The notes beneath the pieces are model-generated. The model was not told where the DNA came from. It did not search any database and saw only the letters and a list, made by a program, of their open reading frames with translations. From Candidatus Heimdallarchaeota archaeon (GTDB lineage: Archaea > Asgardarchaeota > Heimdallarchaeia > JABLTI01), in contig JABCTZ010000046.1 of assembly GCA_018238155.1 (NCBI GenBank), positions 186,001-250,000 of the forward strand: 64,000 bases of DNA. The letters are read 5' to 3'. How positions within the stretch are numbered: the first letter of the stretch is position 1; the number at the start of each line of letters is the position of its first letter. This document shows positions 26,175 through 35,811 of the stretch, piece by piece. Made by a program: the position numbers and the translations under genes.

Positions 26175-26200
26175 TTTCTTTACATCCTTTTTGCTTGAAT

Positions 26201-26770
26201 CTATTTTTTTTCGTTTAATCCCCAAAATCTTTTCTCTGCTCCTGCTGCTTCTCTTCTTTTCTTTATTGTTTCTGGATCAGCTAAATCTTCATCTTCATCA
26301 GGTTTTGTTTGGAATTTCTTTGATCGTATATAGAAGGAAATAACAATAAATAGGAAGATTACACCACCAAAAACAGCTAAAACAATATACACCGAATCAC
26401 TTGCACCTTGATTTAACAATATTAAATTAACTTCAAAATAACCTTCTGATGAACCCTCTGTTTCCAGAGAGAAGACTAATACAGTTACATTCACAATTTG
26501 GAATATTTGAGTTTCACCTTGAGCAATAGTTTTTGAAAATCCATTTACTGTTGCAGTAACATTTGCACCACCGTTAGAAACTGAAATACTGATAGATCCA
26601 TTATAATAATTATTATTTTCAATATTAAGAAATTCGACCTTTTCGTCATTGAGAAGAAATTCTTTTTTAGTATAACCACCTGAAACGAATGTGGAGATAA
26701 TTAATACAAAAATAACTATTAGAAATAAAATGCTCCTAGTTATTTGATTACTCTTTCTTCGTTTATTCAA
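26201..26770 (-). CDS. Two-helix membrane protein with a small ectodomain
   Basis: 189 residues. An N-terminal signal/anchor (SILFLIVIFVLIISTFVSGG type), a beta-rich outside domain of about 90 residues, a second hydrophobic helix (VYIVLAVFGGVIFLFIVISF) and a charged cytosolic tail of about 45 residues. TTG start with GAGGG eight bases upstream, only nine bases after the end of hflX, so it is in the same transcript. The phosphatase gene follows directly. The gene order hints that the tail may be linked to the phosphatase, but no family is recognised. Confidence 0.7.
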   Translation of the reverse strand: MNKRRKSNQITRSILFLIVIFVLIISTFVSGGYTKKEFLLNDEKVEFLNIENNNYYNGSISISVSNGGANVTATVNGFSKTIAQGETQIFQIVNVTVLVFSLETEGSSEGYFEVNLILLNQGASDSVYIVLAVFGGVIFLFIVISFYIRSKKFQTKPDEDEDLADPETIKKRREAAGAEKRFWGLNEKK

Positions 26771-26779
26771 AATCGTCCC

Positions 26780-28192
26780 TCAATCATTATTCTCTAATGA
26801 AGTAATTGATCCGAATTTCTCTGCCGTGTCAGTCATTTTCGATTTCTTGCCAGAATCTTCAACAAGGTCGAAGATAAATATATCTTCACCATCATCAGCT
26901 TTTATGACTGTAACAGTATCTTCTATTAGTTCTTGTTCTTTCATTTTAACTTTATTTTCTAATTCCTCTTTATTCATTATTTCTATAGCAAGTTTGCTTT
27001 TCTTTAGTAGATTAAAGAGAATTAAGCCCAAACGAGCATTTGTTTCGAAGTGCATTTCTACACAATTATGATGGTAAACTTCATTAGTTATTCTTGTTTT
27101 GTTATGAATTTTTGATACAAGAGACATACCTTCACCATTGTTCGGGATTTTAATATGGAAAGAGAAAGTTTCGAGAATGTTCAAGATTTGTTCTTTAATA
27201 TCTATTAAATGAATTTGATCTTTTGCACTAACCAATATCGGTTTTGTTCTTAATGCAGCTTCAACAATTGCTGCTTTCTCTTCAACGTTTTCTGCGATAT
27301 CTATTTTGTTCAACACTGGAATGAGGGGAATTCCTTCTGCTTGGATTGCTGTTAAAGTATTCATTGATGCTAACACTTTTCTAGTGATATTATCTTTCGA
27401 GTCATAACAATCAATTAAAAATAGAATTAAATCTGCATCTTTGATTTCTTTCAGTGTTGCATAGAAAGCAGCCATAAGAACATGAGGTAATCTAGAAATA
27501 AAGCCCACAGTATCTGTAACGAGAATCTTTCTCCCATATGATTCAAAACTTCTTGTAGTAGTAGACAAAGTAGTAAACATCTGACCACATACTTCTACAT
27601 CAGCCTTTGTTAATGCATTCATTAAAGTGCTTTTACCGGCATTTGTATAACCACAAATAGCAATTAAATCGAATCCTGAACTCACCCTTCTTTTTCTTCT
27701 TAGATCTTTTGCTTTTCTAATGTGATCAAGTTTCTTTTCAAGTTTTTTGATTGTTTTGTGACGAGTTTCTACTGATCGATGATCTTCGAGCCTTGACCCT
27801 CCAACCTTTTTTAAGGCAGCAAGACGAATTTGTGTTATTGCTTCCAAGGTTCCAGCTCTTCTGATAAAAATCTCCAGAATTAATTCAAATCTATCAATTA
27901 TTTCTACTCTCCACATCTTTCGTAGATTATCTAATTGATTTATTTCAAGTTTATTTTCAATAATTACAACATCAATTTCTAGCTCTTTCACTTTTCCTTT
28001 AATTTCTTTGGCTTTTCCCTTCCCAAATAAATATTCAGGATGTGATTTTTGGATATTTTGAGTAACTTTACCCACAACATGATATCCAGAAACATAGGCC
28101 AATTCAGAAAGCTCTGATAGATGATCCCCTTGTTTTCTATCAAGAATGGCTTCAACCAATAAAGCTCTTTGTGTCTGAGTTTTGCCGGACAT
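26780..28192 (-). CDS. hflX: GTPase HflX
   Basis: 470 residues from ATG 28192 (GGTG six bases upstream; an in-frame TTG at 28204 is also possible). The N-terminal HflX domain contains the KGKAKEIKGKVKE stretch and the helical linker with GGSRLEDHR. The G domain has GYTNAGKST, DTVGFI, NKID and VSAKD. A C-terminal extension of about 100 residues follows. HflX binds the large ribosomal subunit and splits or rescues stalled ribosomes in bacteria; archaeal homologs bind it too. It leads an operon with a membrane protein and a phosphatase. Confidence 0.95.
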   Translation of the reverse strand: MSGKTQTQRALLVEAILDRKQGDHLSELSELAYVSGYHVVGKVTQNIQKSHPEYLFGKGKAKEIKGKVKELEIDVVIIENKLEINQLDNLRKMWRVEIIDRFELILEIFIRRAGTLEAITQIRLAALKKVGGSRLEDHRSVETRHKTIKKLEKKLDHIRKAKDLRRKRRVSSGFDLIAICGYTNAGKSTLMNALTKADVEVCGQMFTTLSTTTRSFESYGRKILVTDTVGFISRLPHVLMAAFYATLKEIKDADLILFLIDCYDSKDNITRKVLASMNTLTAIQAEGIPLIPVLNKIDIAENVEEKAAIVEAALRTKPILVSAKDQIHLIDIKEQILNILETFSFHIKIPNNGEGMSLVSKIHNKTRITNEVYHHNCVEMHFETNARLGLILFNLLKKSKLAIEIMNKEELENKVKMKEQELIEDTVTVIKADDGEDIFIFDLVEDSGKKSKMTDTAEKFGSITSLENND

Positions 28193-28366
28193 TTTGTGCA
28201 CCAAAATTTTGAGTTATCTTCAAGTATTAATTTTTCTTCACACAATAAAAGTTAGTTGATATCTCCTTTAAATAGATAATGAAAATGCTTCTTTAAAATA
28301 GTTTATTCATCAGTAAATAGTATTTTATATTGAAAACTATTAAATTCAAGCATTTATTACTCTAAG

Positions 28367-28762
28367 TTGAATGCCTTGAATAATAATAAAAATTCCCACG
28401 ATCCAGAAGCATATAGTAAAAAGCTTGAAGAAGTAAATATTCTTCTTGAGACAAAACCTGAAGATGTAACACTTCTCCTGGAAAGAGCTTCATGTTTAAG
28501 ACACTTGAACAAACTGAAAGAGGCATTTCAAATCCATCAAGAACTTTTTTCTCAATACCCAGATAATTTTGATTATGTATTTATGATGGGATTATTGTTA
28601 ATTGAATTCGATAAATATGAAGAAGCAATAAAATATTTTGATCAAGTGTTAGAACAAAAGCCAAATCATCGTGATGCAAATTTCAACAAAGGGTTAGCAC
28701 TTCAACGATTAGGAAAAAAGAAGGAAGGAGAAAAATACATGGAAAAAGCAATGGGTTTTTAG
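28367..28762 (+). CDS. Small TPR-repeat protein
   Basis: 131 residues with about three tetratricopeptide repeats: LERASCLRHLNKLKEAFQIH, YVFMMGLLLIEFDKYEEAI and NFNKGLALQRLGKKKEGE show the G/A/Y spacing. The TTG at 28367 gives the longest frame; the nearby ATG at 28371 is out of frame. A cytosolic adaptor is likely, with partner unknown. It lies 90 bases upstream of the NurA gene in the same orientation and may be in its transcript. Confidence 0.75.
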   Translation: MNALNNNKNSHDPEAYSKKLEEVNILLETKPEDVTLLLERASCLRHLNKLKEAFQIHQELFSQYPDNFDYVFMMGLLLIEFDKYEEAIKYFDQVLEQKPNHRDANFNKGLALQRLGKKKEGEKYMEKAMGF

Positions 28763-28851
28763 AATTTATTTCTAATAATAACTTTGAAATAAAGCGAAAG
28801 GTTACCATTTCAAGATAAACAATAATTACTACTCTTAGAGAGATGAAATAT

Positions 28852-29916
28852 ATGAATAATCATGATACCAATGCCTTTGAATCTAAAATTGTTGTAAAAG
28901 CTAAATTGGCTCGCAAAAGTCTCAAAGATATCGTTAAAACCATCAAGAGTTTAAAAGTAAATTTTTATCCACTACCAGAAGCAGGCAAAGCAAGGAGAAT
29001 TGCTGCCTTAGATGGAGGTGGTTATTCAGAAGATTTCATTGGTATAACCGTTATGCCTGCCAGAGCTGCAGGAGCAATCTTTGAACAGGGAAAGGATCCT
29101 ATTTGGATAGAAGAAAATGATGTTGAAATTCTTACCATGGAAGATGACTCTAGAAATTATGGAGCACTTTTTAGAGATTTACTGGAGGTTAAAGTTGCTC
29201 TTCAATTAATGGAAAAGAAGCCGGATATTTTATTTTTAGATGGTTCGATTACCAATTTTGCTTACAAAGGAATACCACATAGTTTGAAATATTCTCTTGA
29301 CGATACTAGCTCAATAGAAGAGGGGAGCTATATTGATAAATTCCTTAACCTTTATCAAGAATTTATTCAGTCAGCCTATAAATTGATTACCAAATGCACA
29401 GAAAAAGAGGTTATTTTGGTTGGTGTTTCTAAAGACTCTCGAGCAGATATTCTTGGTAAGCATCTATTTGCTCAAAAGAAAAAACTCGCATTTAATGATG
29501 TCACTCTTGTAAATATTATAGCAAATGGAAAAACAGGATTTACAAAACCAATTGAATTTACTCCAACAATAAGGGAGCTCCGAAAGAAAATCTGGAAAGC
29601 TTCCGAAGTTTTTCAAGAAGAGAAATTCCAATCATTTTATTTGAGCTATTTTATCCTAAAGGAAGGCGGACTTCCAATACGAATTGATTCACTTATACCC
29701 CAGAAGAAATTTTTAAAGGATATTCAGAAAGCACTGGTAACATACCATGATGGAAGTGGATTCATTACGCCTGCGTATTTAACACATAACCGAGCACATA
29801 TGAAACAAGATCTGGGGCAGCGAATAATCAACTACATTGCCGAGGAAATTTTCGAAGAGTCACCAGAAATCTACAGAGCTTTCTTTACAAAGAAAAGAAG
29901 AGATGTTATCCAGTAG
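28852..29916 (+). CDS. nurA: NurA-domain nuclease
   Basis: About 354 residues from ATG 28852 (GAGAG nine bases upstream); ATG 28843 in the same frame is also possible. The NurA active-site strands are seen: AALDGGG with Asp57 and ILFLDGS with Asp133 (numbered from 28843), plus a C-terminal block with H-DGSGF and the final NRAHMKQDLGQR helix. NurA is a manganese-dependent 5'-3' nuclease that works with the HerA translocase in end resection. HerA, Mre11 and Rad50 are not visible in this window, which is unusual for the gene. A TPR gene precedes it and a GTPase and DNA polymerase B follow. Confidence 0.85.
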   Translation: MNNHDTNAFESKIVVKAKLARKSLKDIVKTIKSLKVNFYPLPEAGKARRIAALDGGGYSEDFIGITVMPARAAGAIFEQGKDPIWIEENDVEILTMEDDSRNYGALFRDLLEVKVALQLMEKKPDILFLDGSITNFAYKGIPHSLKYSLDDTSSIEEGSYIDKFLNLYQEFIQSAYKLITKCTEKEVILVGVSKDSRADILGKHLFAQKKKLAFNDVTLVNIIANGKTGFTKPIEFTPTIRELRKKIWKASEVFQEEKFQSFYLSYFILKEGGLPIRIDSLIPQKKFLKDIQKALVTYHDGSGFITPAYLTHNRAHMKQDLGQRIINYIAEEIFEESPEIYRAFFTKKRRDVIQ

Positions 29917-29999
29917 AAACCTCATTTATATCAGAATTACTAAAATAAAAGAAGTCCACTATCGAAAGGTATTTTATGGGAATGTGAAATTAATAGCGT

Positions 30000-30992
30000 A
30001 TGCTCAGAAAGGGTAAAGAGAAATCCAGAGTAATTCTTTTTTGTGGATTATCTAATGCTGGAAAAACGACAATTCAAAATATCTTTACGAAAGGTGATGT
30101 TTTCAAAACCGCACCTACGTTAGGCATTTCCCTTAATACGCTATCATTCAAAGATATGCATTTTAGAATTTTTGATCTTGGTGGACAAGAACGTTTCCGA
30201 GAAGAAATTACTCCTCTTCTGCCTTTTGCTGATATCATTGTTTTTGTTATGGATGCAAGTGATAAGAAACGGTTTGAAGAAGTCAATGGTGAATTTCGCA
30301 GAATTTTAAAACACACAGATAAGAAGCTCACTCCAATTTGTGTTCTTCGCCATAAATCGGACCTTAAGAAAACTATGAAAGAAAAATATGTTATAAATAA
30401 GTTAGGCTTGAAAGGCATTTTGAATCGACCTTGGGATGTTTTCAGTACAAGCGCAGTTACTCTTGATGGTTTATTGGACGTTTTCAAATGGATTTACGAA
30501 CAAACTAGTGGAGAGAAATTAGAATTCATTGTAGACAAGAAAAAAGAAGAAGATCATTCGTTTCATTTCCCATGTCCAATGAAAAAGGAATTCGAAAATG
30601 GAACTACTTTTTGTTTGAATCGCGATGAATTTATAGAAACGGAAGCAACTAATTTTGGTTTTCATGATGAAGTAAATAAAATGGTACTTAAAATTCTTCC
30701 AGATTTACGAAAAGAGGCAATTGAAAATTCTGGGAATGAAATTTGCCCTGATTTCTGTATAAAGAAAAATAGAGAAGAAATTTTGAGGTGCCCTGTTACG
30801 AAATATCAAATCGAAACTCGCGGAATAAAAGTAACTCTAAAACGATATGAAGATTCGCTAGTTTTATCGCAAATATATGGTGCGAAAATTGGTGAGGATT
30901 TATGCCGTGAGTGTATCTACAAAATAATTATTTCTCCAGACACTCTATTAAGTGAGGATGATCTGAGACAGTTAACCAAATCTTTCAAATAG
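30000..30992 (+). CDS. Arf-like small GTPase fused to a cysteine-rich C-terminal domain
   Basis: 330 residues. The first 180 are a Ras/Arf-type G domain: P-loop GLSNAGKTT (16-24), switch Thr40, G3 DLGGQERF (59-66), G4 RHKSD (117-121, with His where Asn is usual) and G5 TSA. The DLGGQE form is Arf-like. The remaining 150 residues carry seven cysteines, including CPDFC and CREC pairs, and could bind zinc or an iron-sulfur cluster. No lipidation signal is seen. In-frame stops just upstream fix the start at ATG 30000. It lies 83 bases after nurA and before polB, so a link to DNA processing or membrane work is open. Confidence 0.85.
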   Translation: MLRKGKEKSRVILFCGLSNAGKTTIQNIFTKGDVFKTAPTLGISLNTLSFKDMHFRIFDLGGQERFREEITPLLPFADIIVFVMDASDKKRFEEVNGEFRRILKHTDKKLTPICVLRHKSDLKKTMKEKYVINKLGLKGILNRPWDVFSTSAVTLDGLLDVFKWIYEQTSGEKLEFIVDKKKEEDHSFHFPCPMKKEFENGTTFCLNRDEFIETEATNFGFHDEVNKMVLKILPDLRKEAIENSGNEICPDFCIKKNREEILRCPVTKYQIETRGIKVTLKRYEDSLVLSQIYGAKIGEDLCRECIYKIIISPDTLLSEDDLRQLTKSFK

Positions 30993-31110
30993 ATAATTTT
31001 GTTTTTCTAATATTTATCAGTCAGTTTCTTCAGTAACAGATGAAGTTAAAAATCCAAGAATATTATTCTAATATAAATAGTATTTTTTAATTGAACCTTG
31101 AGTGACGAAA

Positions 31111-33879
31111 ATGTCTAGAAATGCTGAGTTTAGCTTCATGCTAATAGATATTGATTACAAAATTGACAAAAACGCATCATTTCCAACAGTTCGTTTATTT
31201 GGGAAGACCAACAAAGAAAATGTTTTAGTTAAAATAAAAGATTTTCATCCATATTTCTACTTGACGAAAAAAAACGGTTTGGATGAATTCATTGAGAAGG
31301 ATTCCATAGTTCGCAATTGGATTATTCGGAAAGAGGACGTTTCTAGGAAAAGGTATTTTGGAGGAGAGCAGATACAATTAGTGCAGCTCTTTGGTACTCG
31401 CCCAGAACAAACTCCAACTATTAGGCAAAGATTTCTTCGAGCAGGATTTGAAATTCATGAAGCAGATATACCTTTTGTTAAACGTGTTCTTCTTGATTTG
31501 AATGTTAGGTGCTTGAATGTAATAAAAGTAAAAGCAACAACGATTCAATTAAAAGACAAGAATATATTTCTTGAAGCAAAATACAAAAATATTCGCCCTG
31601 CTCATGAGGAAAAGATTTCCTCACTTGATTATTTCTATAAATTAAAAATAATGGCTTTTGATATTGAAGTAGATCATCAAACAGAAACTATTCAGCAACT
31701 CATAACTGAAACTAGAAAGAGAATCACAGTAATATCTTATGCGTTAGGAACAAACTCTCGAGAGTATAAGAAAAAAATATTCGTTTTAGAAAAAAATACA
31801 GACATAGATGAAAGAAGAGTCCTTTTGGAATTCCTTAATGATATTGCAAAAATTCAACCGGATGCTTTAATCACTTTTAATGGTGATAATTTTGATATAC
31901 CATATATCCTTGCAAGAATGGACAAATTAGGCATTGAAAATAAACTTTTCACACAATTTAGAGAAGAAGCGGTTTTTTACTCAAATAGACATCGAACATT
32001 CAGAATTAAAGGAAGAATATCATTTGATATATCACCTCGTACCTGGGGTATTCATCCCGTTTCAGGCAAGAAAAGCTTAGGAGATATTGCAGAAACAGTT
32101 TTGGATGAGGGAAAAATCGAAATTCAACGAACAACAGGAGAAATTTGGCATTCCGCGTATCTTGATGGTAATTCTGCAGATAAAGCATTGCTGAAAAAAT
32201 ATGCTATTAGAGATAGTGTGCTCACCTATCAACTCTTCTGGAAATTAGGCATACACGGTTGGTTTGAAGTAATACGATTAACTGGGTTTCCAGCGGGAGA
32301 ATCACCTGCAAGTACTGAAAGAATTCAAGGTGAGTTTGAATTAATGCGTTTTTGTTGTCTTAAAGGAGTACTTATTCCAATGGCTCCTAATGACAAAGAA
32401 GTTGTTCAAAGGTCAACTGACCGGAAAAAAAATCCTCATATGGGAGGAACGGTCCTTATTCCTAAAGGCTCCTTACATGTAGGAGTAATAATTAGTGATT
32501 TTAGAAGTATGTATCCTTCTGTTTGTGTTGCACATAATATCGGTGGAGAGTCCTTGAAAAAATTCAAGGAGATTGAAAGAGTAAATCCTCTCGAGATGTT
32601 CAATACTAAACCACAATCATGTCTTTCTTTGATGGAAGCCACATTGATTAATAGAAGGAAAGAAGTAAAAAACAAAATTAATAAAATCACTCAGAAAATT
32701 ACCAAAAAAACAGATAAAACAACTCTGATGAAATTACTAAACGATAAAGAAATACTCAATAAAGAACAGTATTCATTAAAAATCGTTGCAAATTCAATGT
32801 ATGGTGCACACAACTATATCCGCAGTCGCTTTTATTCCATCACTTTAGGAAATGCAATAACAAATATTGCTCGAACATATATTCTTAGAATGGAGAAATT
32901 GCTCCGGAAAATTTCCAAAGAAATAACTCCAGTTGAAATTGTTTATGGCGATACCGATAGCGCTTTCATCAAAATTCTTGATGAAGGTTTGGTTATAGAT
33001 GTCTATAATGAAAAGAATCCATCTAAGAAAAAGAAAAAAATGGCTAAATTATTATTATTAACTGATAAAATATTAGAAAATTTAAATAAACAATTTCCAG
33101 AAGCAATGGATTTAACATTAGAAGATTTTGCATATAAATTAATATTCAAACCAGGTCGTGCAAAAGCTTATAGCTATTTTAGTTTATTAGATAATCATCT
33201 GCAAATAAAGGGATTTGAAGCAGTAAGATCCGATTGGTCTTTTCTCTCTCGAGATGCGCAAAAGAAAGTTCTGGAACTTATTTTAAAAGAACCTGTTAAG
33301 AAAAGTAAGAAGCATGAGAAAAATATCGAATTTGTTGATCTAGGAGTAAAAAAAGCAACTAAATATCTAGTAAATTTATCCAAGGATATTTTACAAATGC
33401 CTGCAGAAGAATTACTAGAAAAAGCAATGGTACTATCCCCAATTAAAAAAGAACCAAGTAAATATAAAGCGAAAATGCCTGCGGTTCTTGCTTTCCTCGA
33501 TTTTGCAAAAAAAGAAGAGTTGGATCCAACTACAGAATGGAAGGAATATGATAAATTTCCATGGGTGATTACACCAGGAACAGGTTTGATTAGTGACCGT
33601 GCAAGACATCCAAAATATGCAACAGATATCGATCGAAATCATTATGTAACAGAAATTCTCCGTGCATCAGAAGGATTTGGTATCAAAATTTCATTACAAG
33701 ATATTAAGAATAAACTTACAATGGAACCTATTGATGAGATACTTAAAAGACTGCCAAAAAAATCTGCTGATGAGAGAGAATTCAGTGATACTTTTGACAA
33801 AAAAACAGCTAAGCAAAAATCGAAACAAACAAAATTAAGTGCATTTATTGTTGAAGAAGAAAATCAACACGATCATTAA
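31111..33879 (+). CDS. polB: Family-B DNA polymerase with C-terminal PCNA-binding motif
   Basis: 922 residues from ATG 31111 (GTG 31102 is in frame). 3'-5' exonuclease: Exo I FDIEVD (Asp184, Glu186) and Exo II TFNGDNFDIPYI. Polymerase motif A SDFRSMYPS (Asp463), motif B around Lys557-Gly565 (KIVANSMYG) and motif C YGDTDS (612-617) are intact, so both activities should be present. The tail KQTKLSAFIV fits a PCNA-interacting peptide. There is no C-terminal zinc-finger pair as in eukaryotic polymerases. It is a replicative or repair polymerase. An imperfect hairpin at 33896-33920 lies after the stop. Confidence 0.97.
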   Translation: MSRNAEFSFMLIDIDYKIDKNASFPTVRLFGKTNKENVLVKIKDFHPYFYLTKKNGLDEFIEKDSIVRNWIIRKEDVSRKRYFGGEQIQLVQLFGTRPEQTPTIRQRFLRAGFEIHEADIPFVKRVLLDLNVRCLNVIKVKATTIQLKDKNIFLEAKYKNIRPAHEEKISSLDYFYKLKIMAFDIEVDHQTETIQQLITETRKRITVISYALGTNSREYKKKIFVLEKNTDIDERRVLLEFLNDIAKIQPDALITFNGDNFDIPYILARMDKLGIENKLFTQFREEAVFYSNRHRTFRIKGRISFDISPRTWGIHPVSGKKSLGDIAETVLDEGKIEIQRTTGEIWHSAYLDGNSADKALLKKYAIRDSVLTYQLFWKLGIHGWFEVIRLTGFPAGESPASTERIQGEFELMRFCCLKGVLIPMAPNDKEVVQRSTDRKKNPHMGGTVLIPKGSLHVGVIISDFRSMYPSVCVAHNIGGESLKKFKEIERVNPLEMFNTKPQSCLSLMEATLINRRKEVKNKINKITQKITKKTDKTTLMKLLNDKEILNKEQYSLKIVANSMYGAHNYIRSRFYSITLGNAITNIARTYILRMEKLLRKISKEITPVEIVYGDTDSAFIKILDEGLVIDVYNEKNPSKKKKKMAKLLLLTDKILENLNKQFPEAMDLTLEDFAYKLIFKPGRAKAYSYFSLLDNHLQIKGFEAVRSDWSFLSRDAQKKVLELILKEPVKKSKKHEKNIEFVDLGVKKATKYLVNLSKDILQMPAEELLEKAMVLSPIKKEPSKYKAKMPAVLAFLDFAKKEELDPTTEWKEYDKFPWVITPGTGLISDRARHPKYATDIDRNHYVTEILRASEGFGIKISLQDIKNKLTMEPIDEILKRLPKKSADEREFSDTFDKKTAKQKSKQTKLSAFIVEEENQHDH

Positions 33880-33895
33880 TTTTTCGGTAAAAAAC

Positions 33896-33920
33896 TAGTT
33901 TAACCTTTATTAGTAAACTA
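33896..33920 (+). terminator. Hairpin after the DNA polymerase gene
   Basis: TAGTTTA (33896-33902) and TAAACTA (33914-33920) are exact inverted repeats 17 bases after the polymerase stop. Confidence 0.4.
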
Positions 33921-33975
33921 TAAACATGTAAAACTAAAATAAAATGAAAAATAAAGGAGAAAAATAAGCAGTTAA

Positions 33976-34140
33976 TTAAATAACTGTTTGATCTTTGGCA
34001 ACTTTTTCTTTTCGTCTTTCAAGCGAGCTCTTCATTCCCTTTGCAACAAAATAGCCAATTATTATTGGAAGTGCAAAGACAACACCAAATAATATTGTTC
34101 CAAAAAATGCCCAGCCGATACTTGTTGGATTTCTAACCAT
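33976..34140 (-). CDS. Small single-pass membrane protein (54 aa)
   Basis: An ATG at 34140 with AGGTG seven bases upstream opens a 54-residue frame ending at 33976. It has one strong hydrophobic helix (WAFFGTILFGVVFALPIIIG) and a basic cytosolic tail (SSLERRKEKVAK). The strong Shine-Dalgarno and clean membrane topology support a real gene. A hairpin, CAGTTA (33969-33974) with TAACTG (33981-33986), sits at its end. Function unknown. Confidence 0.65.
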   Translation of the reverse strand: MVRNPTSIGWAFFGTILFGVVFALPIIIGYFVAKGMKSSLERRKEKVAKDQTVI

Positions 34141-34269
34141 AATTTACACCTATTGGTTCTTTGTGAATATATCTGATAAAAGACTCTAACTTATAAGAGT
34201 TTTTACTATTTTAAATTGTATTTACTCTTATAAAAGTAAAGTTATTATTTTCACATTTATTATTCTAAA

Positions 34270-34956
34270 TCATTCAACTACTAGAAGCAGTTCAACTAGA
34301 GAGGAGATGATATTATTACTCTTTTTTACTTTGACTTTATGAAGGTCATGTTTTCCAGTATTGACTGCAATTATTTGCATTCGGGCATTGTTAGCAGCTT
34401 CAATATCGTGTGGTGAATCGCCTAATACTAGGCAATGTTTAGGAACAATATTTACTTTTTTTGCTGCTTTTAGAAACGCTTGTGGATTTGGTTTTCCAAT
34501 TGTTATATCTTCTCCAGTAATAATTACTTTGAAATACTGATCCATTTTAACAGCTTTTAACATTTTCATTACATTGTACTTTGGTGTTGAGGATGCTAAG
34601 CAAAGTGGCATATCTATTCCTTTTAGATAATCTAATAATTTAATGGCTCCATCAAAAATAGGGATTCTATCTAGCAAATTGGAGAGAATCATTTCTTTTT
34701 TCAAAGCTAATTGTTCTAATTTCTTATTGTCTTTAGCTAGTTCAGGTATTAGTGACTTGAGAGTATCTTTTGGCGTTCGACCCATATTTTCAGCTATTGC
34801 CTCATAAGAGATATCCAATGCTATTTCAGTAAATAGTATTTCAAATGCTTGGATGTGTTTGTCAAGTGTATCAACAAGTGTTCCATCTAAATCAAATATT
34901 ATACATCGGATTTTCCATTGTTTTATTAGAGAGTCAATTCGAATCAAGTATCTCAC
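34270..34956 (-). CDS. HAD-superfamily phosphatase (phosphoglycolate phosphatase/beta-PGM-like)
   Basis: 228 residues. HAD motif I FDLDGTLVDT with the nucleophile Asp, motif II CLASST, motif III Lys in IGKPNPQAF and motif IV LGDSPHDIEAA are all present, with a helical cap between I and II as in the phosphoglycolate-phosphatase/beta-phosphoglucomutase subgroup. The substrate is a small phosphorylated metabolite. The start is GTG 34956; the N-terminus is about ten residues longer than usual before motif I. It is divergent from a membrane-protein gene only 39 bases away, with a TATATATAA tract between them that may serve both. Confidence 0.9.
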   Translation of the reverse strand: MRYLIRIDSLIKQWKIRCIIFDLDGTLVDTLDKHIQAFEILFTEIALDISYEAIAENMGRTPKDTLKSLIPELAKDNKKLEQLALKKEMILSNLLDRIPIFDGAIKLLDYLKGIDMPLCLASSTPKYNVMKMLKAVKMDQYFKVIITGEDITIGKPNPQAFLKAAKKVNIVPKHCLVLGDSPHDIEAANNARMQIIAVNTGKHDLHKVKVKKSNNIISSLVELLLVVE

Positions 34957-34995
34957 AACATATATAATGAAAATTCCTCATATGCTTTAAATTTA

Positions 34996-35763
34996 ATGCA
35001 AGTTGATTCTTTTTTCTCGCAAATGATTCAATATAATACTAAAAACTTTAAACTAGAGAATAAATCTTCAATTAGAAATCTTAGGTGGCTAGATGAATTG
35101 ACTGAATCTTCTGAAAGACAAAACAACGATTTCATTGAAACTATTGATAATGATACAAATGAACCAGTAGATGATAAGCTTGAAATCAAAAACCCAGTTA
35201 AATCTTGGGATGAATTGAAATTTATCCCTAACAAAAAAAGATTTATTATTCTAACAATTGTCATGTCTCTTGTTGAGATTGGTGGATTCTTTATTTTTGC
35301 ATATGCCTTTTATAATTCTGTTGGCGATGGTATGCATGTATTAGGTTTGCTTTTACTCCCACCTCTTTTAGGGGTTCTTATTGCTTACTTTGTTCAAGAT
35401 AAAAAAGAAGCCGTAGGCATTAGTTCTATCAACGCAGTTGCATCTATCATACCTTTTATGATTATTTATTCATTAATTGAAACACTAATCTTTCCAGAGA
35501 GACTTTTTGAAGTGAATATCTATTTCTTTCTATTTCCACTTTTAGGATTGGCATTTCAGGTAACTGCTGCTTACACCATAAGTAGAACTAGAACTCTTTA
35601 TCGTTTATATGGAAATCCCGATATTCCTAGAGAAACTGATGAAGCAATGATTGCTGAATTGAAACAGAGTAGGATTGAAAGAGGTTTGGAATCTCCCCCT
35701 ATTGAAGAGGAAACAGATACTATTGTAAAAGAGAAGATTTCAGAAAAAATAGAGCAAGATTAA
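34996..35763 (+). CDS. Four-helix membrane protein of unknown function
   Basis: 255 residues. A polar, acidic N-terminal region of about 78 residues is followed by four hydrophobic helices at about 80-104, 111-131, 137-165 and 171-193, then a cytosolic tail rich in Glu and Lys. No catalytic motif is evident. ATG 34996 lies very close to its predicted TATA box, so the message may lack a leader, or translation may begin at ATG 35023. A hairpin GGGAAAT (35791-35797) with ATTTCCC (35805-35811) follows the gene. Confidence 0.7.
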   Translation: MQVDSFFSQMIQYNTKNFKLENKSSIRNLRWLDELTESSERQNNDFIETIDNDTNEPVDDKLEIKNPVKSWDELKFIPNKKRFIILTIVMSLVEIGGFFIFAYAFYNSVGDGMHVLGLLLLPPLLGVLIAYFVQDKKEAVGISSINAVASIIPFMIIYSLIETLIFPERLFEVNIYFFLFPLLGLAFQVTAAYTISRTRTLYRLYGNPDIPRETDEAMIAELKQSRIERGLESPPIEEETDTIVKEKISEKIEQD

Positions 35764-35790
35764 TCTTTCCAAAAGAGTAAAATGTTGCAA

Positions 35791-35811
35791 GGGAAATGGG
35801 CTTTATTTCCC
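35791..35811 (+). terminator. Hairpin terminator after the four-helix membrane protein gene
   Basis: GGGAAAT (35791-35797) and ATTTCCC (35805-35811) form a 7-bp stem with a 7-base loop 28 bases after the stop. Confidence 0.5.
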
